A DNA stretch of 64,000 bases from JAMXLO01 sp963696645. Its GTDB lineage: Bacteria; Pseudomonadota; Alphaproteobacteria; Acetobacterales; Acetobacteraceae. The translations under genes were made by a program, and so were the position numbers. Where the stretch lies: positions 1,922,001-1,986,000 of the forward strand of contig CAVOKY010000007.1 of NCBI GenBank assembly GCA_963696645.1, in the 5' to 3' direction. Under the pieces are notes generated by a model. The model searched no databases, was not told the DNA's origin, and saw only the letters and a list, made by a program, of their open reading frames with translations. This document shows positions 27,776 to 37,300 of the stretch, piece by piece. Positions within the stretch are counted from its first letter, which is position 1. Every line of letters begins with the position of its first letter.

Positions 27776-29467
27776 ATGAGCCATCGCCCGACAGTCTACG
27801 GCACCCGCCATGCCGTCTCCGCCGGCCACTACCTGGCAGCCGCGGCGGCGTTCTCCGTCCTGGAAGCCGGCGGCAATGCGATCGACGCGGGCTGCGCCGC
27901 CGGCATCGCGTTGGGCGTGCTTCAGCCGGATCTGGTCAACGTCGCCGGCGTGGCACCGATCATGATCCGCCTCGCCAACGGCCACGTCGAGAGCATCGCC
28001 GGCCTCGGATGGTGGCCGAAATCCCTGCCCGCCGACATCTTCATGCGCGAGCACGGCGGCAAGATCCCCGATGGCGTATTGCGCACCGTGATCCCCGCCG
28101 CGCCCGACGCCTGGATCACCGCGCTCGAACGCCACGGCACCATGCGCTTCGCCGATGTCGCGTCGTATGCGATCCGCTACGCCGGCGAGGGCTTCGCGGT
28201 GTATCCGCTGCTCGCCGCCTCGATCGCGTCGCACGAGCACGAATACCGGCGCTGGGAGTCCAACACCGCGATCTACCTGCCGAACAATCGCGTGCCGCAG
28301 GCGGGCGACAAGTTCGTGCAGTCCGACCTGTCGCGCACCTTGCAATACATGGCCGACCAGGACTGCGCCGCGGGACCCGACCGCCGCGCCGGCCTGCAGG
28401 CTGCGCACGACGCGTTCTATCGCGGCGACATCGCGCGCGAGATCACCGCGTTCCAGAAACGCGAGGGCGGCTACCTGACCATGCAGGACCTCGCCGAGTA
28501 CAGTTCGCGCATCGAACCGGTGGTGCGGCGCGGCTGGCGCGGCCACGAGGTGATCACCTGCGGTCCGTGGTGCCAGGGACCCGCGTTACAGGAGGCGCTG
28601 GCCTTGCTCGAACGCGTCGGCATCGCCGGGCTGCCGCACAACTCGGCCACCTACCTGCACCGCATCGCCGAATGCGTGAACCTGGCGATGGCCGACCGCG
28701 AATACTTCTTCGGCGATCCGGCGTTCGTCGATGTGCCGGTCGATCATCTGCTCGATCCCGCGACCATCGCGCGGCGCGCCTCGGCGGTACGCGACGATCG
28801 CGCGTTCGGCGAGATGCCGGCGCCGCTGGACCGCACCAACCTGCCGCACATGGCGAGCACCGCGGACCTGCCGAAGGTCGAGGCCGACACGTCGTACTGC
28901 TGCGTGGTAGATCGCTGGGGCAATGCGTTCAGCGCCACGCCGTCGGATGGCTCGGGCAACGTGCCGGTGGTGCCGGGCCTGGGCATCACGCCGTCCGGCC
29001 GCGGCTCACAGAGCCGTCCCGATCCGCGCCATCCGGCGGGCGTTGCGCCGGGCAAGCGGCCGCGTCTGACGCCCAACCCGGCGATGGTGGTGACCGACCA
29101 GGGAGGGGTGATGCCGTTCGGCACGCCGGGCGGCGACGTGCAGACCCAGGCGATGCTCCAGGTCATGCTGAACATCTTCCAGCATGGCATGGAGGTGCAG
29201 GACGCGATCGAGGCGCCACGTATCGCCAGCTACTCGTTCCCGTCGTCCTTCGCGCCGTTCGAGTATTTCCCCGGCCGGCTCGCGGTCGAGGGCCGCATCG
29301 ATGCCGCTACCCGCGCCGATCTCGCCAGCCGAGGTCATGAGGTACGGGACTGGCCGGAGTTCACCTGGCTCGCCGGCTCGGTGGAGGCGATCCTCACCGA
29401 TCCGGCCACCGGGTTGATCGGAGCGGGGGCCGATCCGCGGCGGCCGGCCTACGCGATTGCCATTTGA
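27776..29467 (+). CDS. Gamma-glutamyltransferase-family protein
   Basis: An Ntn-hydrolase of 563 residues that cleaves itself into large and small chains. The expected nucleophile is Thr372 in ADTSYCCVVDRWGNAFS, following the usual pattern before the D-x-x-GNA segment. The oxyanion-type glycines are in MPFGTPGGDVQTQAML. The N-terminus has the family segment SVLEAGGNAIDAGCAAGIALGV. The start at 27776 follows AGGGAG by 7 bases. No signal peptide is evident, so unlike periplasmic GGT it may be cytoplasmic, as in the GGT-like acylases or hydrolases common in soil proteobacteria. The substrate is uncertain. Confidence 0.9.
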   Translation: MSHRPTVYGTRHAVSAGHYLAAAAAFSVLEAGGNAIDAGCAAGIALGVLQPDLVNVAGVAPIMIRLANGHVESIAGLGWWPKSLPADIFMREHGGKIPDGVLRTVIPAAPDAWITALERHGTMRFADVASYAIRYAGEGFAVYPLLAASIASHEHEYRRWESNTAIYLPNNRVPQAGDKFVQSDLSRTLQYMADQDCAAGPDRRAGLQAAHDAFYRGDIAREITAFQKREGGYLTMQDLAEYSSRIEPVVRRGWRGHEVITCGPWCQGPALQEALALLERVGIAGLPHNSATYLHRIAECVNLAMADREYFFGDPAFVDVPVDHLLDPATIARRASAVRDDRAFGEMPAPLDRTNLPHMASTADLPKVEADTSYCCVVDRWGNAFSATPSDGSGNVPVVPGLGITPSGRGSQSRPDPRHPAGVAPGKRPRLTPNPAMVVTDQGGVMPFGTPGGDVQTQAMLQVMLNIFQHGMEVQDAIEAPRIASYSFPSSFAPFEYFPGRLAVEGRIDAATRADLASRGHEVRDWPEFTWLAGSVEAILTDPATGLIGAGADPRRPAYAIAI

Positions 29468-29543
29468 CGCGGCGTCCGCGCCAGGTTGCTTTGCCCGCCG
29501 CCATCCCCCAGAAAGCCCCCGCACAACCGCGGGACCCGCCACC

Positions 29544-29966
29544 ATGACCACCGGCTTCTTCTTCGAGGACCTGCACATCGGGCAGACGGCCAGCCTCGGC
29601 AAGACCATCACCGAGGCCGACATCCTGCTCTACGCCGCGGTCAGCACCGACACCAACCCGGTACACATCGACGCCGAAGCCGCCAAACAGTCGGTGTTCG
29701 GTGAGCGCATCGCCCACGGCATGCTGTCGGCCGGCCTGATCAGCGCGGTGCTTGGCACCAGGCTCCCAGGCCACGGCACCCTCTACATGCGCCAGTCGCT
29801 GCGCTTCGCCGCCCCGGTGAAGATCGGCGACACCGTCAAGGCCACCGCCACCGTCACCGGCCTCAATCCTGAGAAAAAGCGTGCAACGCTCAGCACGGTC
29901 TGCACCGTCGGCGACGAGGTGGTGATCGACGGCGAGGCCTACGTTCAGGTGCCATCGCGGTCCTGA
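29544..29966 (+). CDS. MaoC-like (R)-specific enoyl-CoA hydratase
   Basis: A 140-residue hot-dog-fold protein. The catalytic Asp/His lie in STDTNPVHIDAEAA and FGERIAHGMLSAG, the standard MaoC/PhaJ motif. It hydrates enoyl-CoA, for example feeding polyhydroxyalkanoate or fatty-acid metabolism. The stop overlaps the ribF start (TGATG), so the two are coupled. The start at 29544 is the family-length choice. Confidence 0.92.
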   Translation: MTTGFFFEDLHIGQTASLGKTITEADILLYAAVSTDTNPVHIDAEAAKQSVFGERIAHGMLSAGLISAVLGTRLPGHGTLYMRQSLRFAAPVKIGDTVKATATVTGLNPEKKRATLSTVCTVGDEVVIDGEAYVQVPSRS

Positions 29967-30892
29967 TGCGCATCTTCCACGACTGGCGCGAGCTTCCCTC
30001 CGACGCCAAGGGCGCCACCGTCGCGCTGGGCAATTTCGACGGCATGCACCGCGGCCACGCCCAGGTCATCCGCGCCGCCCACGCCGCGCGCCCGAAAGTC
30101 CCGCTCGGCGTCCTCACCTTCGAGCCACACCCGCGCGAGCACTTCCGCCCCGACGATCCGCCCTTCCGCCTTACCCTGTCGGCCGAACGCGCCGAAGCCC
30201 TCGCCGCGCTTGGCGTCACCCTGCTCTACGAACTGCCGTTCGACCACGAATTCAGCCAGATGCCGGCCGAAGCCTTCGCAGCCGAGGTGCTGCACCAGGG
30301 CCTCGGCGCCAGGCACCTGGTCTGCGGCCCCGACTTCGCCTTCGGCCACCGCCGCGGCGGCGACACGACATTCCTCGCCCAGCACGCCGAGGCCCTCGGC
30401 ATGGGCCTGACCCTGGTCCCGCTGCTGGCCGACGCCGGCGGCCCGATCTCCGCCACCCGCATCCGCCGCGCATTGCAGGACGGCTACCCCGAGCGAGCCA
30501 CCGCCGACCTCGGCCACCCCTGGACCATCCGCGGCACGGTGGCGCACGGCGATGCCCGCGGCCGTACCATCGGCTTCCCCACCGCCAACATCGCCCTCGG
30601 CCGCCACCTGGAACCGGCGCGCGGGGTTTACGCCGTTACGATCCGGCTGCCCGATGGCACCTGGCGTCGCGGCGTTGCCAACATCGGCCGCCGGCCAACG
30701 GTTAACGAGGGTCCGGAAAGCCGGCTGGAAGTGAATATCTTCGACTTCGACGCCGACCTCTACGACAAGGAACTCGCCGTGGCGCTGCACGCCTACATTC
30801 GCGAGGAGCGCAAATTCGCCGGCCTGGACGCGCTGAAGACGCAGATCGCCGCCGACGCCGCCGAGGCACAACGCCTGCTGGCACTGCCATGA
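29966..30892 (+). CDS. ribF: Bifunctional riboflavin kinase / FAD synthetase
   Basis: Makes FMN then FAD from riboflavin. It has 308 residues. The N-terminal adenylyltransferase domain has VALGNFDGMHRGHAQVI and the GPISATRIR segment (the usual SSTRIR). The C-terminal flavokinase domain has GRTIGFPTANIALG and RRPTVNEG. It sits behind maoC with a one-base overlap. In many alphaproteobacteria ribF is next to ileS-lspA; here they are 13 kb apart with the mobile segment between them. Confidence 0.96.
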   Translation: MRIFHDWRELPSDAKGATVALGNFDGMHRGHAQVIRAAHAARPKVPLGVLTFEPHPREHFRPDDPPFRLTLSAERAEALAALGVTLLYELPFDHEFSQMPAEAFAAEVLHQGLGARHLVCGPDFAFGHRRGGDTTFLAQHAEALGMGLTLVPLLADAGGPISATRIRRALQDGYPERATADLGHPWTIRGTVAHGDARGRTIGFPTANIALGRHLEPARGVYAVTIRLPDGTWRRGVANIGRRPTVNEGPESRLEVNIFDFDADLYDKELAVALHAYIREERKFAGLDALKTQIAADAAEAQRLLALP

Positions 30893-30920
30893 CCCCGCGC
30901 CTCTCCCACCTATTGCTGCC

Positions 30921-31709
30921 TCATCCCGTCAGTAATGCCCGCAGCCGCGGGACGAACCGCAGCGCACGGGTGTCGGTAACCGTCGCCTGCTGCTCGACAT
31001 CGGAAAAAATCCGGTCGCCGTAAGGATCCAGCAAATCACCCCGGCCGCGCTGGCGCTTGAAGTTCCACTCGTCGGCCGACTTGGTGAAATAGTGATTGAC
31101 CACCATCACGTCGTGGCACGCGGTCGGCTGCATCGCATACGACATCACCGTCTCGCCGCGCGTGTTGCAGGTCGGGCCGCTGCAGTCGAAAATGTGCGGC
31201 GTGCTGCCGATGCTGACCAGGTCCCTGGTGCGCACCAACGACTTCACGTGCCGGTTGGCCTCCGCGTCGTCCGGAATCCGCATGGTGAAGTTCTCGATCA
31301 CCAGTCCCGCAGGCCGCCTGGTGTGGCCCGACGGCCCGAAGATCAGCCAGTTCAACACGATATCGGAATATGGCTGGTAGACCTTCCGCAGCAGTATGTC
31401 GCGGATCGAGCCGCCACTCACCGGCATGATGAACTCGTCCAGATCGATGAAGGCGACCCAGGTGAAATCCTTCGCGTGGTTGGCATGGAAGTGGCGATAG
31501 GCCGAAATCTGCCCGGGCCGGTCGGACCACTCGATCAGCGCCACGTTCCTCGCGAAACTCGAATTGCGGATCAGGTCGCCGCCGCCATCCGTGCTGCCGT
31601 TGTCATACAGCACGAACAGGTCCACCCCAATCATCTTGTGGAACGCCAGCCATTCGAGCAGATAGGGCGCCTCATCCTTGAAAATCGCGCAGACGGCGAT
31701 CTTGTCCAT
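30921..31709 (-). CDS. Glycosyltransferase family 2/92-like protein (copy 1)
   Basis: A 262-residue cytosolic glycosyltransferase of the PF13704 type. The opening MDKIAVCAIFKDEAPYLLEW, then FHKMIGVDLFVLYDNGSTDGG and the metal-binding D-x-D in FIDLDEFIMP, are diagnostic. A conserved Cys pair (CSGPTCNTRG) and NHYFTKS lie toward the end. It is a tandem paralogue of 31799-32587: same length, same strand, near-identical motif order, 89 bases apart. Confidence 0.88.
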   Translation of the reverse strand: MDKIAVCAIFKDEAPYLLEWLAFHKMIGVDLFVLYDNGSTDGGGDLIRNSSFARNVALIEWSDRPGQISAYRHFHANHAKDFTWVAFIDLDEFIMPVSGGSIRDILLRKVYQPYSDIVLNWLIFGPSGHTRRPAGLVIENFTMRIPDDAEANRHVKSLVRTRDLVSIGSTPHIFDCSGPTCNTRGETVMSYAMQPTACHDVMVVNHYFTKSADEWNFKRQRGRGDLLDPYGDRIFSDVEQQATVTDTRALRFVPRLRALLTG

Positions 31710-31798
31710 GGTTCCCCGCTTCGTCTCGACTGCCCGGCTACGCCCCCAAAGCGCACCTGCCGCGTCCTGTCCATACCGCGTCCACCGACCGCCGCGTA

Positions 31799-32587
31799 TC
31801 AGGCACTCAACAACGCACGCAACCGGGGAATGAACCGCAGCGCCCGCGCGTCTGCCACCGTCGCCTCGCCGGCCACATCGTCGAACACCCGCGCCTGATA
31901 AGGCTCCAGCGAATCACCTCGGCCGCGGCGTTTCTTGCATTCCCAGTCCGCACGGGACTTGGTGAAGTAGTGATGGATCGCCATGACCTCGTGGCACTCG
32001 GTCGGCTGGATCGCAAACGCCAGCACCTCCTCGCCCCGCGTGTTGCAGGCCGGACCGCTGCATTCTGCCGCATGCGGCGTGTAATCGATGCCGGCCAGAT
32101 ACTCGGTTCGCACCAGCGTTTTCACATGCCGGCTCGCATCCGCGGATTGCGGCAGGCGGTGCGTGTAATTCTCGGTCACCAGCCCTGCCGGCCTGCGGTC
32201 ATGTCCGGACGGCCCGAACACCAGCCACTGCAGCAGGATTTGCGCAAAAGGCTGATAGACCTTGCGCATCAAAATGTCGCGGATTGAACTGCCGGCGAGC
32301 GGCATGATGAATTCGTCGATGTCGATGAATCCCGCCCAGGTGAAATCGCGCGCGTGGTTGACGCGAAAATGGCTGTAGGCGGCAAGCTGACCGGGTCGCT
32401 GCGGCCAGTCGATCAGCGTCACATTCCTGGCGAAGTTGGACCGCCGGATCAGGTCGCCGCCGCCATCGACGCTGGCGTTATCGTACAGGAAGAATAAGTC
32501 TACCCCGATCATCTTGTGAAACGCCAGCCATTCCAGCAGATCGGGCGCCTCATCCTTGAAGATCGCGCAGACGGCGATCCGGTCCAT
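31799..32587 (-). CDS. Glycosyltransferase family 2/92-like protein (copy 2)
   Basis: The tandem paralogue of 30921-31709, also 262 residues: MDRIAVCAIFKDEAPDLLEW, FLYDNASVDGG, D-x-D in FIDIDEFIMP, CSGPACNTRG, HHYFTKSRADW. The ATG at 32587 is chosen because the family N-terminus starts there; the frame is open further upstream without homology. It is transcribed away from the giant glycosyltransferase at 32868. Role: surface polysaccharide or protein glycosylation, inferred from the neighbours. Confidence 0.88.
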   Translation of the reverse strand: MDRIAVCAIFKDEAPDLLEWLAFHKMIGVDLFFLYDNASVDGGGDLIRRSNFARNVTLIDWPQRPGQLAAYSHFRVNHARDFTWAGFIDIDEFIMPLAGSSIRDILMRKVYQPFAQILLQWLVFGPSGHDRRPAGLVTENYTHRLPQSADASRHVKTLVRTEYLAGIDYTPHAAECSGPACNTRGEEVLAFAIQPTECHEVMAIHHYFTKSRADWECKKRRGRGDSLEPYQARVFDDVAGEATVADARALRFIPRLRALLSA

Positions 32588-32867
32588 CGTTGCCGCTCCA
32601 TCGCGTCGCTGCGGCAGCAAGGTTCCACACTGACAGCCATCGTGGAAGCCAGGATGTTGCCGCTTCGCGCGACACACCATTTTCCTGCTGCCGCGGTTTT
32701 CCTGCTGCGTCAGTGCTTCTCAGTATGGCATATTCGTGCCCTACCGATTACCGAGGTCCGCCTTGACTCGCGCCGCGTTCTGCGGGAAGCGCTGCCCAGC
32801 CCCCAGCGCGGCGGCAAACCTCAGGCGCAACGGCCGGACGCGATAGGCTGCACAGGAGCCGATCGGC

Positions 32868-35800
32868 ATGCCGCCTTCCCCCGACCCACCCGAAGCGACA
32901 TCCGTCGCCGACCTCGGTGAGGCGCTGACAGGCTTCTTCGATCCGGACTGGTATCTGTCGCGCTATCCCGACGTTGCCGCGTCCGGCACCGAGCCGATGC
33001 ATCATTACGTGCATTACGGCGCCACCGAGGGCCGCGATCCGAACCGGTTCTTCGACAGCGCCTGGTATCTGTCGCATTACCCGGACGTCGCGCATTCCGG
33101 GCAGCACCCGCTGCTGCATTACCTGCAAATGGGCGCCGCCGAGTTGCGCAACCCGCATCCGCGCTTCGATGCCGCCTATTACGTCGATCAGCACCCCGAG
33201 GCTGCGGCCAATCCGCTGCTCTATCATCTGCTGTTCGGCATCGCCCGCGGCTGGCTCACCGAGAAGCCGATCGCGATCCGCGAGTACCTGCCGACCAATG
33301 GCATGCCGCCGGCCGCACCGCATGGCATCGTGGTGGATATCGTCATGCCGGCGTATCGCGGCTTGGCGCAGACGCAATCGTGCATCGAATCCGTGCTCGC
33401 CGATACCGATCGTCCGGCGGGTCGAGTGATCGTCGTGGACGACCGCTCGCCGGAGGCGAAACTATCGGCATGGCTCGACCGGTTGGCGGCCGAGGGACAC
33501 ATCGTGCTGGTGCGCAATCGGCGCAATCGGGGCTTCGTCGCCTCGGCGAACATCGGCATCGAGGCAGCCGGCAGCAACGACGTGGTGCTGCTGAACAGCG
33601 ACACCGAGGTGCCACGCGGTTGGCTCGCCAGGCTGGCCGGACATGCCTACGCGACGCCGCGCGTGGCCTCCGTCTCGCCGTTTTCGAATAATGCAACGAT
33701 CTGCAGCTATCCCAGCATCGGGGGCGGACCGCCCGCGTTCGGCCTGACGCTGGCCGAACTGGACGCGGCATGCCGTTCGGCGAATGGCGGGCGCAGTGTC
33801 GAACTGCCGACCACGGTCGGTTTCTGCATGTATATACGCCGCGCGGCGCTGGCCGATATCGGCCTGTTCGACGTCGATGCGTTCGGCCGCGGCTACGGCG
33901 AGGAGAACGACTTCTGTCTGCGTGCCAGCGCGCGCGGCTGGCGTCACCTGCTCGCCTGCGACACCTTCGTCTACCACGAAGGCTCGGTCAGCTTCGGCGC
34001 CGGCGCATCGGCCGCTGCGCAGCAGGGCATGGACGTGCTGGCGCAGCGCTATCCGCACTACGCGCGCCTGGTCGCCCAGCACGTGAAGCTCGACGCCGCC
34101 GGGCCATATCGTTTCGCCGTTACCACAGAGCTGTTCCGCCAATCCGGTCGGCCGACAATTCTTATGCTGACCCACGATCTTGGCGGCGGCGTGCGCCGGC
34201 ACATCGATGAGCTGGTCGATCGCGCTGCCGGCGAGGCCAATGTGCTGCTGCTGGAATCGACCGCGCGCGGTGCCGCGTTGTCCGTGCCGGCGCTGCCCGG
34301 CCATCCCGAACTCGCATTGCCGGCCGAGAGGCTGCGGGATCTTGCGCTGGTGCTGCAATCGGCCGGCGTGACTCGCGCGCACATCCACCATCTGATGAGC
34401 ATGGATCTCGACGTGCGCGCCCTGCTGCACCGTCTCGGCGTACCGTTCGACGTGACGGTGCACGATTACTTCGCCATCTGCCCTCAGGTGAATCTGTTGC
34501 CCTGGCTGCAAGGCGCCTATTGCGGCGAACCGCCCCCCGCGGGATGCAACGCATGCATCGCCGATCGCGCGAGCCACGGCGCACGCGACATCGCGTCGTG
34601 GCGGCGTGGCAATGCCTGGCAGTTCCTGGAAGCCGACCGGGTGATCTGTCCAAGCGAGGATGTGCGCCAACGCCTGGCGCGCTATGGACTCGATCGACAG
34701 GCCATCGTGGTGCCGCATGAACCGGTCGCGGCCGGATCATGGCCACTGGCTCCGCCTGCTCTCGGCAAACGCGGCAGACTGCGCGTGGCGGTGATCGGCG
34801 TGCTGGCCAACCAGAAGGGCGCGCTGACGGTGATGACCGTCGCGTCGGCCGCCGATCCCGCCGAGTTCGCGCTGCACGTGATCGGCTATGCCGAACAGGA
34901 ATTGCCCGCGCCGCTCGCCGACCGCATCGAGATTACCGGTGAATACCAGGAAGCCGACCTACCCGCGTTGCTCGCCAAGGTGAAGCCGCACGTCGTGTGG
35001 TTTCCGTCGCAGTGGCCAGAGACCTACAGCTATACGCTGAGCGCCGCGATCGATGCCGGCCTGCCGATTGTCGCCACGCGCATCGGCGCATTTCCCGAAC
35101 GGCTGGAGGGGCGGCCGCTCACCTGGCTGGTCGATCCCGAAGCATCCACCAAGGAATGGCTCGCCACGTTCGACACGGTGCGTGGCGAACTGGCGCGCCA
35201 ACGCAGGCCGACAGCCGGCACGCCACGCAAGCCACTGGCCGACTTCTATCGCGCAGACTACGTACGACCGCCGGTCATGCGTTCCTCCGGCAGACCGGTC
35301 GATCTGCGCCGCGAAGGGCGCGTCAGTGTCGTCGTCGTCCCGGAGCGATTCCCCAGCGGCGCGCTGACGCCGTGCGGCTATATCCGGCTGCTGCAACCGC
35401 TCGACCATCCGGCGATCGCCGGTGACTGGGATATCGTGCTGGCCGACGCCGATACGGCATTGTCCTACCGCGCCGACATCATCTTGACGCAGCGCTACGC
35501 GGCGCCCGACCTCGAAACCGCCAACACCCTGATCCGCCATTGCCGCGATCACGGCATCACGTTGCTGTACGACCTCGACGACGATCTGCGGCATATTCCG
35601 CACGACCATCCGGACGCCAAGCTGCTGCGCCCGCGCGCGCGCATTGTCTCGCGCCTGATCCGCGGCGCCAGCGCGGTGTGGGTTTCCACGGCGGCGCTCG
35701 CCGCGACGCTGGCGGAACTGCGCGATGATGTGCGCATTGTGCCGAATGGGCTGGATGAGCGGCTCTGGGACGCGTGGCCGCCGCCGCCCTCGCCGCGTCA

Positions 35801-36401
35801 GGGACCGGTGCGCATCCTGTTCATGGGCACCGCAACCCACGACGCCGACTTCGCGATCGTCGAGCCGGCGCTGGAAAGCGTGAAGGCGGTGTTTGCCGAA
35901 CAGGTCCAGATCGATCTGCTCGGCATCAGCAGCCGTGCTGACCTGCCGGCATGGGTGAACCGCGTCGGCATGCCGGTTCACGCCTCATCGTCGTATCCGG
36001 GCTTCGTCAACTGGATCACGCAGCAGCACTGGGACATCGCCATCGCGCCGCTCGCCGACACGCCGTTCAATCGTTGCAAATCATCGATCAAGACGCTGGA
36101 CTATGCGGCTCTGGGCCTGCCTGTGCTTGCCTCGGATCGCGCGGTGTATCGCGGTACATTGGCCGATGGACCAGGCGGCATGTTGCTGCCGGACGACACG
36201 GCCGCGTGGTTCGTTGCGCTGTCGCGCCTGGTGCGCGACGTGAAGCTGCGCCGACGGCTCTCCGAGGGCGCACGAGGCGCACTGGCTGCCGGAACACTGG
36301 CGGCGCAGGCGAGCCAACGCCGAGCCGCCTGGCTGAGCCTGCTGCGCACGGACGCACGGTCGCAGGCTGACATGGCACCCGAAGCCCTCCAGGTACAGTA
36401 G
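32868..36401 (+). CDS. Giant three-domain glycosyltransferase (GT2 + two GT4-like)
   Basis: An unbroken 1177-residue protein. Residues ~15-125 hold three tandem repeats of the type FDPDWYLSRYPDVAASG, each followed by HHY-x-x-GA or similar, as seen at the N-terminus of some surface-glycan transferases. Residues ~145-410 are a GT2 domain (VDIVMPAYRGLAQTQ; VLLNSDTEVPRGW; GRGYGEENDFCLRA). Residues ~430-790 are a GT4-like domain (LTHDLGGGVRRHIDEL; AVIGVLANQKGALTV; ETYSYTLSAAIDAGLPIVAT). Residues ~810-1160 are a second GT4/GT1-like domain (DADTALSYRADIILTQRY; LLYDLDDDLRHIP; LDYAALGLPVLASDRA). It probably builds several linkages of one surface or flagellar glycan; the acceptor is unknown. Confidence 0.9.
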   Translation: MPPSPDPPEATSVADLGEALTGFFDPDWYLSRYPDVAASGTEPMHHYVHYGATEGRDPNRFFDSAWYLSHYPDVAHSGQHPLLHYLQMGAAELRNPHPRFDAAYYVDQHPEAAANPLLYHLLFGIARGWLTEKPIAIREYLPTNGMPPAAPHGIVVDIVMPAYRGLAQTQSCIESVLADTDRPAGRVIVVDDRSPEAKLSAWLDRLAAEGHIVLVRNRRNRGFVASANIGIEAAGSNDVVLLNSDTEVPRGWLARLAGHAYATPRVASVSPFSNNATICSYPSIGGGPPAFGLTLAELDAACRSANGGRSVELPTTVGFCMYIRRAALADIGLFDVDAFGRGYGEENDFCLRASARGWRHLLACDTFVYHEGSVSFGAGASAAAQQGMDVLAQRYPHYARLVAQHVKLDAAGPYRFAVTTELFRQSGRPTILMLTHDLGGGVRRHIDELVDRAAGEANVLLLESTARGAALSVPALPGHPELALPAERLRDLALVLQSAGVTRAHIHHLMSMDLDVRALLHRLGVPFDVTVHDYFAICPQVNLLPWLQGAYCGEPPPAGCNACIADRASHGARDIASWRRGNAWQFLEADRVICPSEDVRQRLARYGLDRQAIVVPHEPVAAGSWPLAPPALGKRGRLRVAVIGVLANQKGALTVMTVASAADPAEFALHVIGYAEQELPAPLADRIEITGEYQEADLPALLAKVKPHVVWFPSQWPETYSYTLSAAIDAGLPIVATRIGAFPERLEGRPLTWLVDPEASTKEWLATFDTVRGELARQRRPTAGTPRKPLADFYRADYVRPPVMRSSGRPVDLRREGRVSVVVVPERFPSGALTPCGYIRLLQPLDHPAIAGDWDIVLADADTALSYRADIILTQRYAAPDLETANTLIRHCRDHGITLLYDLDDDLRHIPHDHPDAKLLRPRARIVSRLIRGASAVWVSTAALAATLAELRDDVRIVPNGLDERLWDAWPPPPSPRQGPVRILFMGTATHDADFAIVEPALESVKAVFAEQVQIDLLGISSRADLPAWVNRVGMPVHASSSYPGFVNWITQQHWDIAIAPLADTPFNRCKSSIKTLDYAALGLPVLASDRAVYRGTLADGPGGMLLPDDTAAWFVALSRLVRDVKLRRRLSEGARGALAAGTLAAQASQRRAAWLSLLRTDARSQADMAPEALQVQ

Positions 36402-36670
36402 CCGAATACCATCGGCGCCTGATACCGTCGTTCTCGCTGCCGGCATCCGGACCGCCTGAGTGCGTCGGCGTTTCGGGTCCTTCAACTCCTCGGCATTCGC
36501 GCAACGGCCCCGGCGCGATGCGCGATCAGCCGCGTACGGTTGCGGCTTCACGATAGAGTTCCCACCGCAACCACAGGGCGATTGCGTCAGTTCTGCAATG
36601 TGATTGGCCATCCCATCCGTCCCTGACTGGGGCGGCGGGGGCGTCTGTTTCGCTTTCCAAGGAGAATGTC

Positions 36671-37176
36671 ATGTTCAAGGTCCGCAACCTCGCCACTCTG
36701 TTGGCCCTATCGAGCGTCGCAGTGCTGCCCGCCTGCTCCATGTTCGGCGGCGGCGACCATGCCAGCGGCAGCCAGGCAAGCACCGCCAGCTATCCCAGCC
36801 AGAGCTACGCCGCGGCGCAGCAGACTCCCCCCCGCCGGAGGCGACGCCCATGTCGCAGGACACCATCCGTCAGGTGCAGCAAAATCTGCAGCAGGCCGGC
36901 CTGTACCGCTCGCGTGTCGACGGCGTATGGGGCCCCGCAACCGAGGCAGCAGTGCGCAGCTTCCAGCAGCAGCATAACCTGAACGCGACCGGCCAACTGG
37001 ATACGGATACGCTGTCCGCAATGAACCTGAACAACAACAATCAGAACTACGGCAGCAACAACAATCCGCAAACCAACGATCAGTCGGCCAACGGTCAGCC
37101 GAACAATTACAACCCGCCGAACAACGTGGCGCAGTCGAACAACCCGAACCAGCCGGGCACCAATACCACACGCTGA
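36671..37176 (+). pseudogene. Peptidoglycan-binding-domain lipoprotein, C-run frameshift
   Basis: It starts at ATG 36671 after AAGGAGAATGTC. The lipobox is VAVLPAC (Cys22), then a Ser/Ala-rich linker. At the C-run ACTCCCCCCCGCC (36823-36835) the frame breaks; one C more or two fewer restores SQDTIRQVQQNLQQAGLYRS and VDGVWGPATEAAVRSFQQQH, a PF01471 peptidoglycan-binding domain. The tail is very Asn-rich (LNNNNQNYGSNNNPQ). Without the frameshift it would be about 168 residues. The homopolymer location makes a sequencing error, or phase-variable slippage, the likely cause. Confidence 0.85.
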
Positions 37177-37249
37177 TCGCGATGGGCGAGGCGTTCAGCG
37201 TGATCCAGGTATCCGACTGACCTCGGCCACCGACGCCTCGCCCGCCGGT

Positions 37250-37297
37250 GCAACGTCCGCGCGGTCCCGATGGGCCGCGCGGACGGGCGTCACGTTG
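37250..37297. terminator. Hairpin between convergent genes
   Basis: GTCCGCGCGG-TCCCGATGGG-CCGCGCGGAC is a perfect 10-bp GC stem (37255-37284), extended outward by GCAAC/GTTGC. It lies between the convergent lipoprotein and threonine-aldolase genes and could end transcription from both sides. It lacks a U-tract, so rho-independent action is unproven. Confidence 0.5.
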
Positions 37298-37300
37298 CTG

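Noticed and set aside
27634..29340. A 568-codon plus-strand frame inside the GGT gene
   Set aside because: Arg-rich alternative frame of the gamma-glutamyltransferase-like gene, which has clear catalytic motifs in its own frame.
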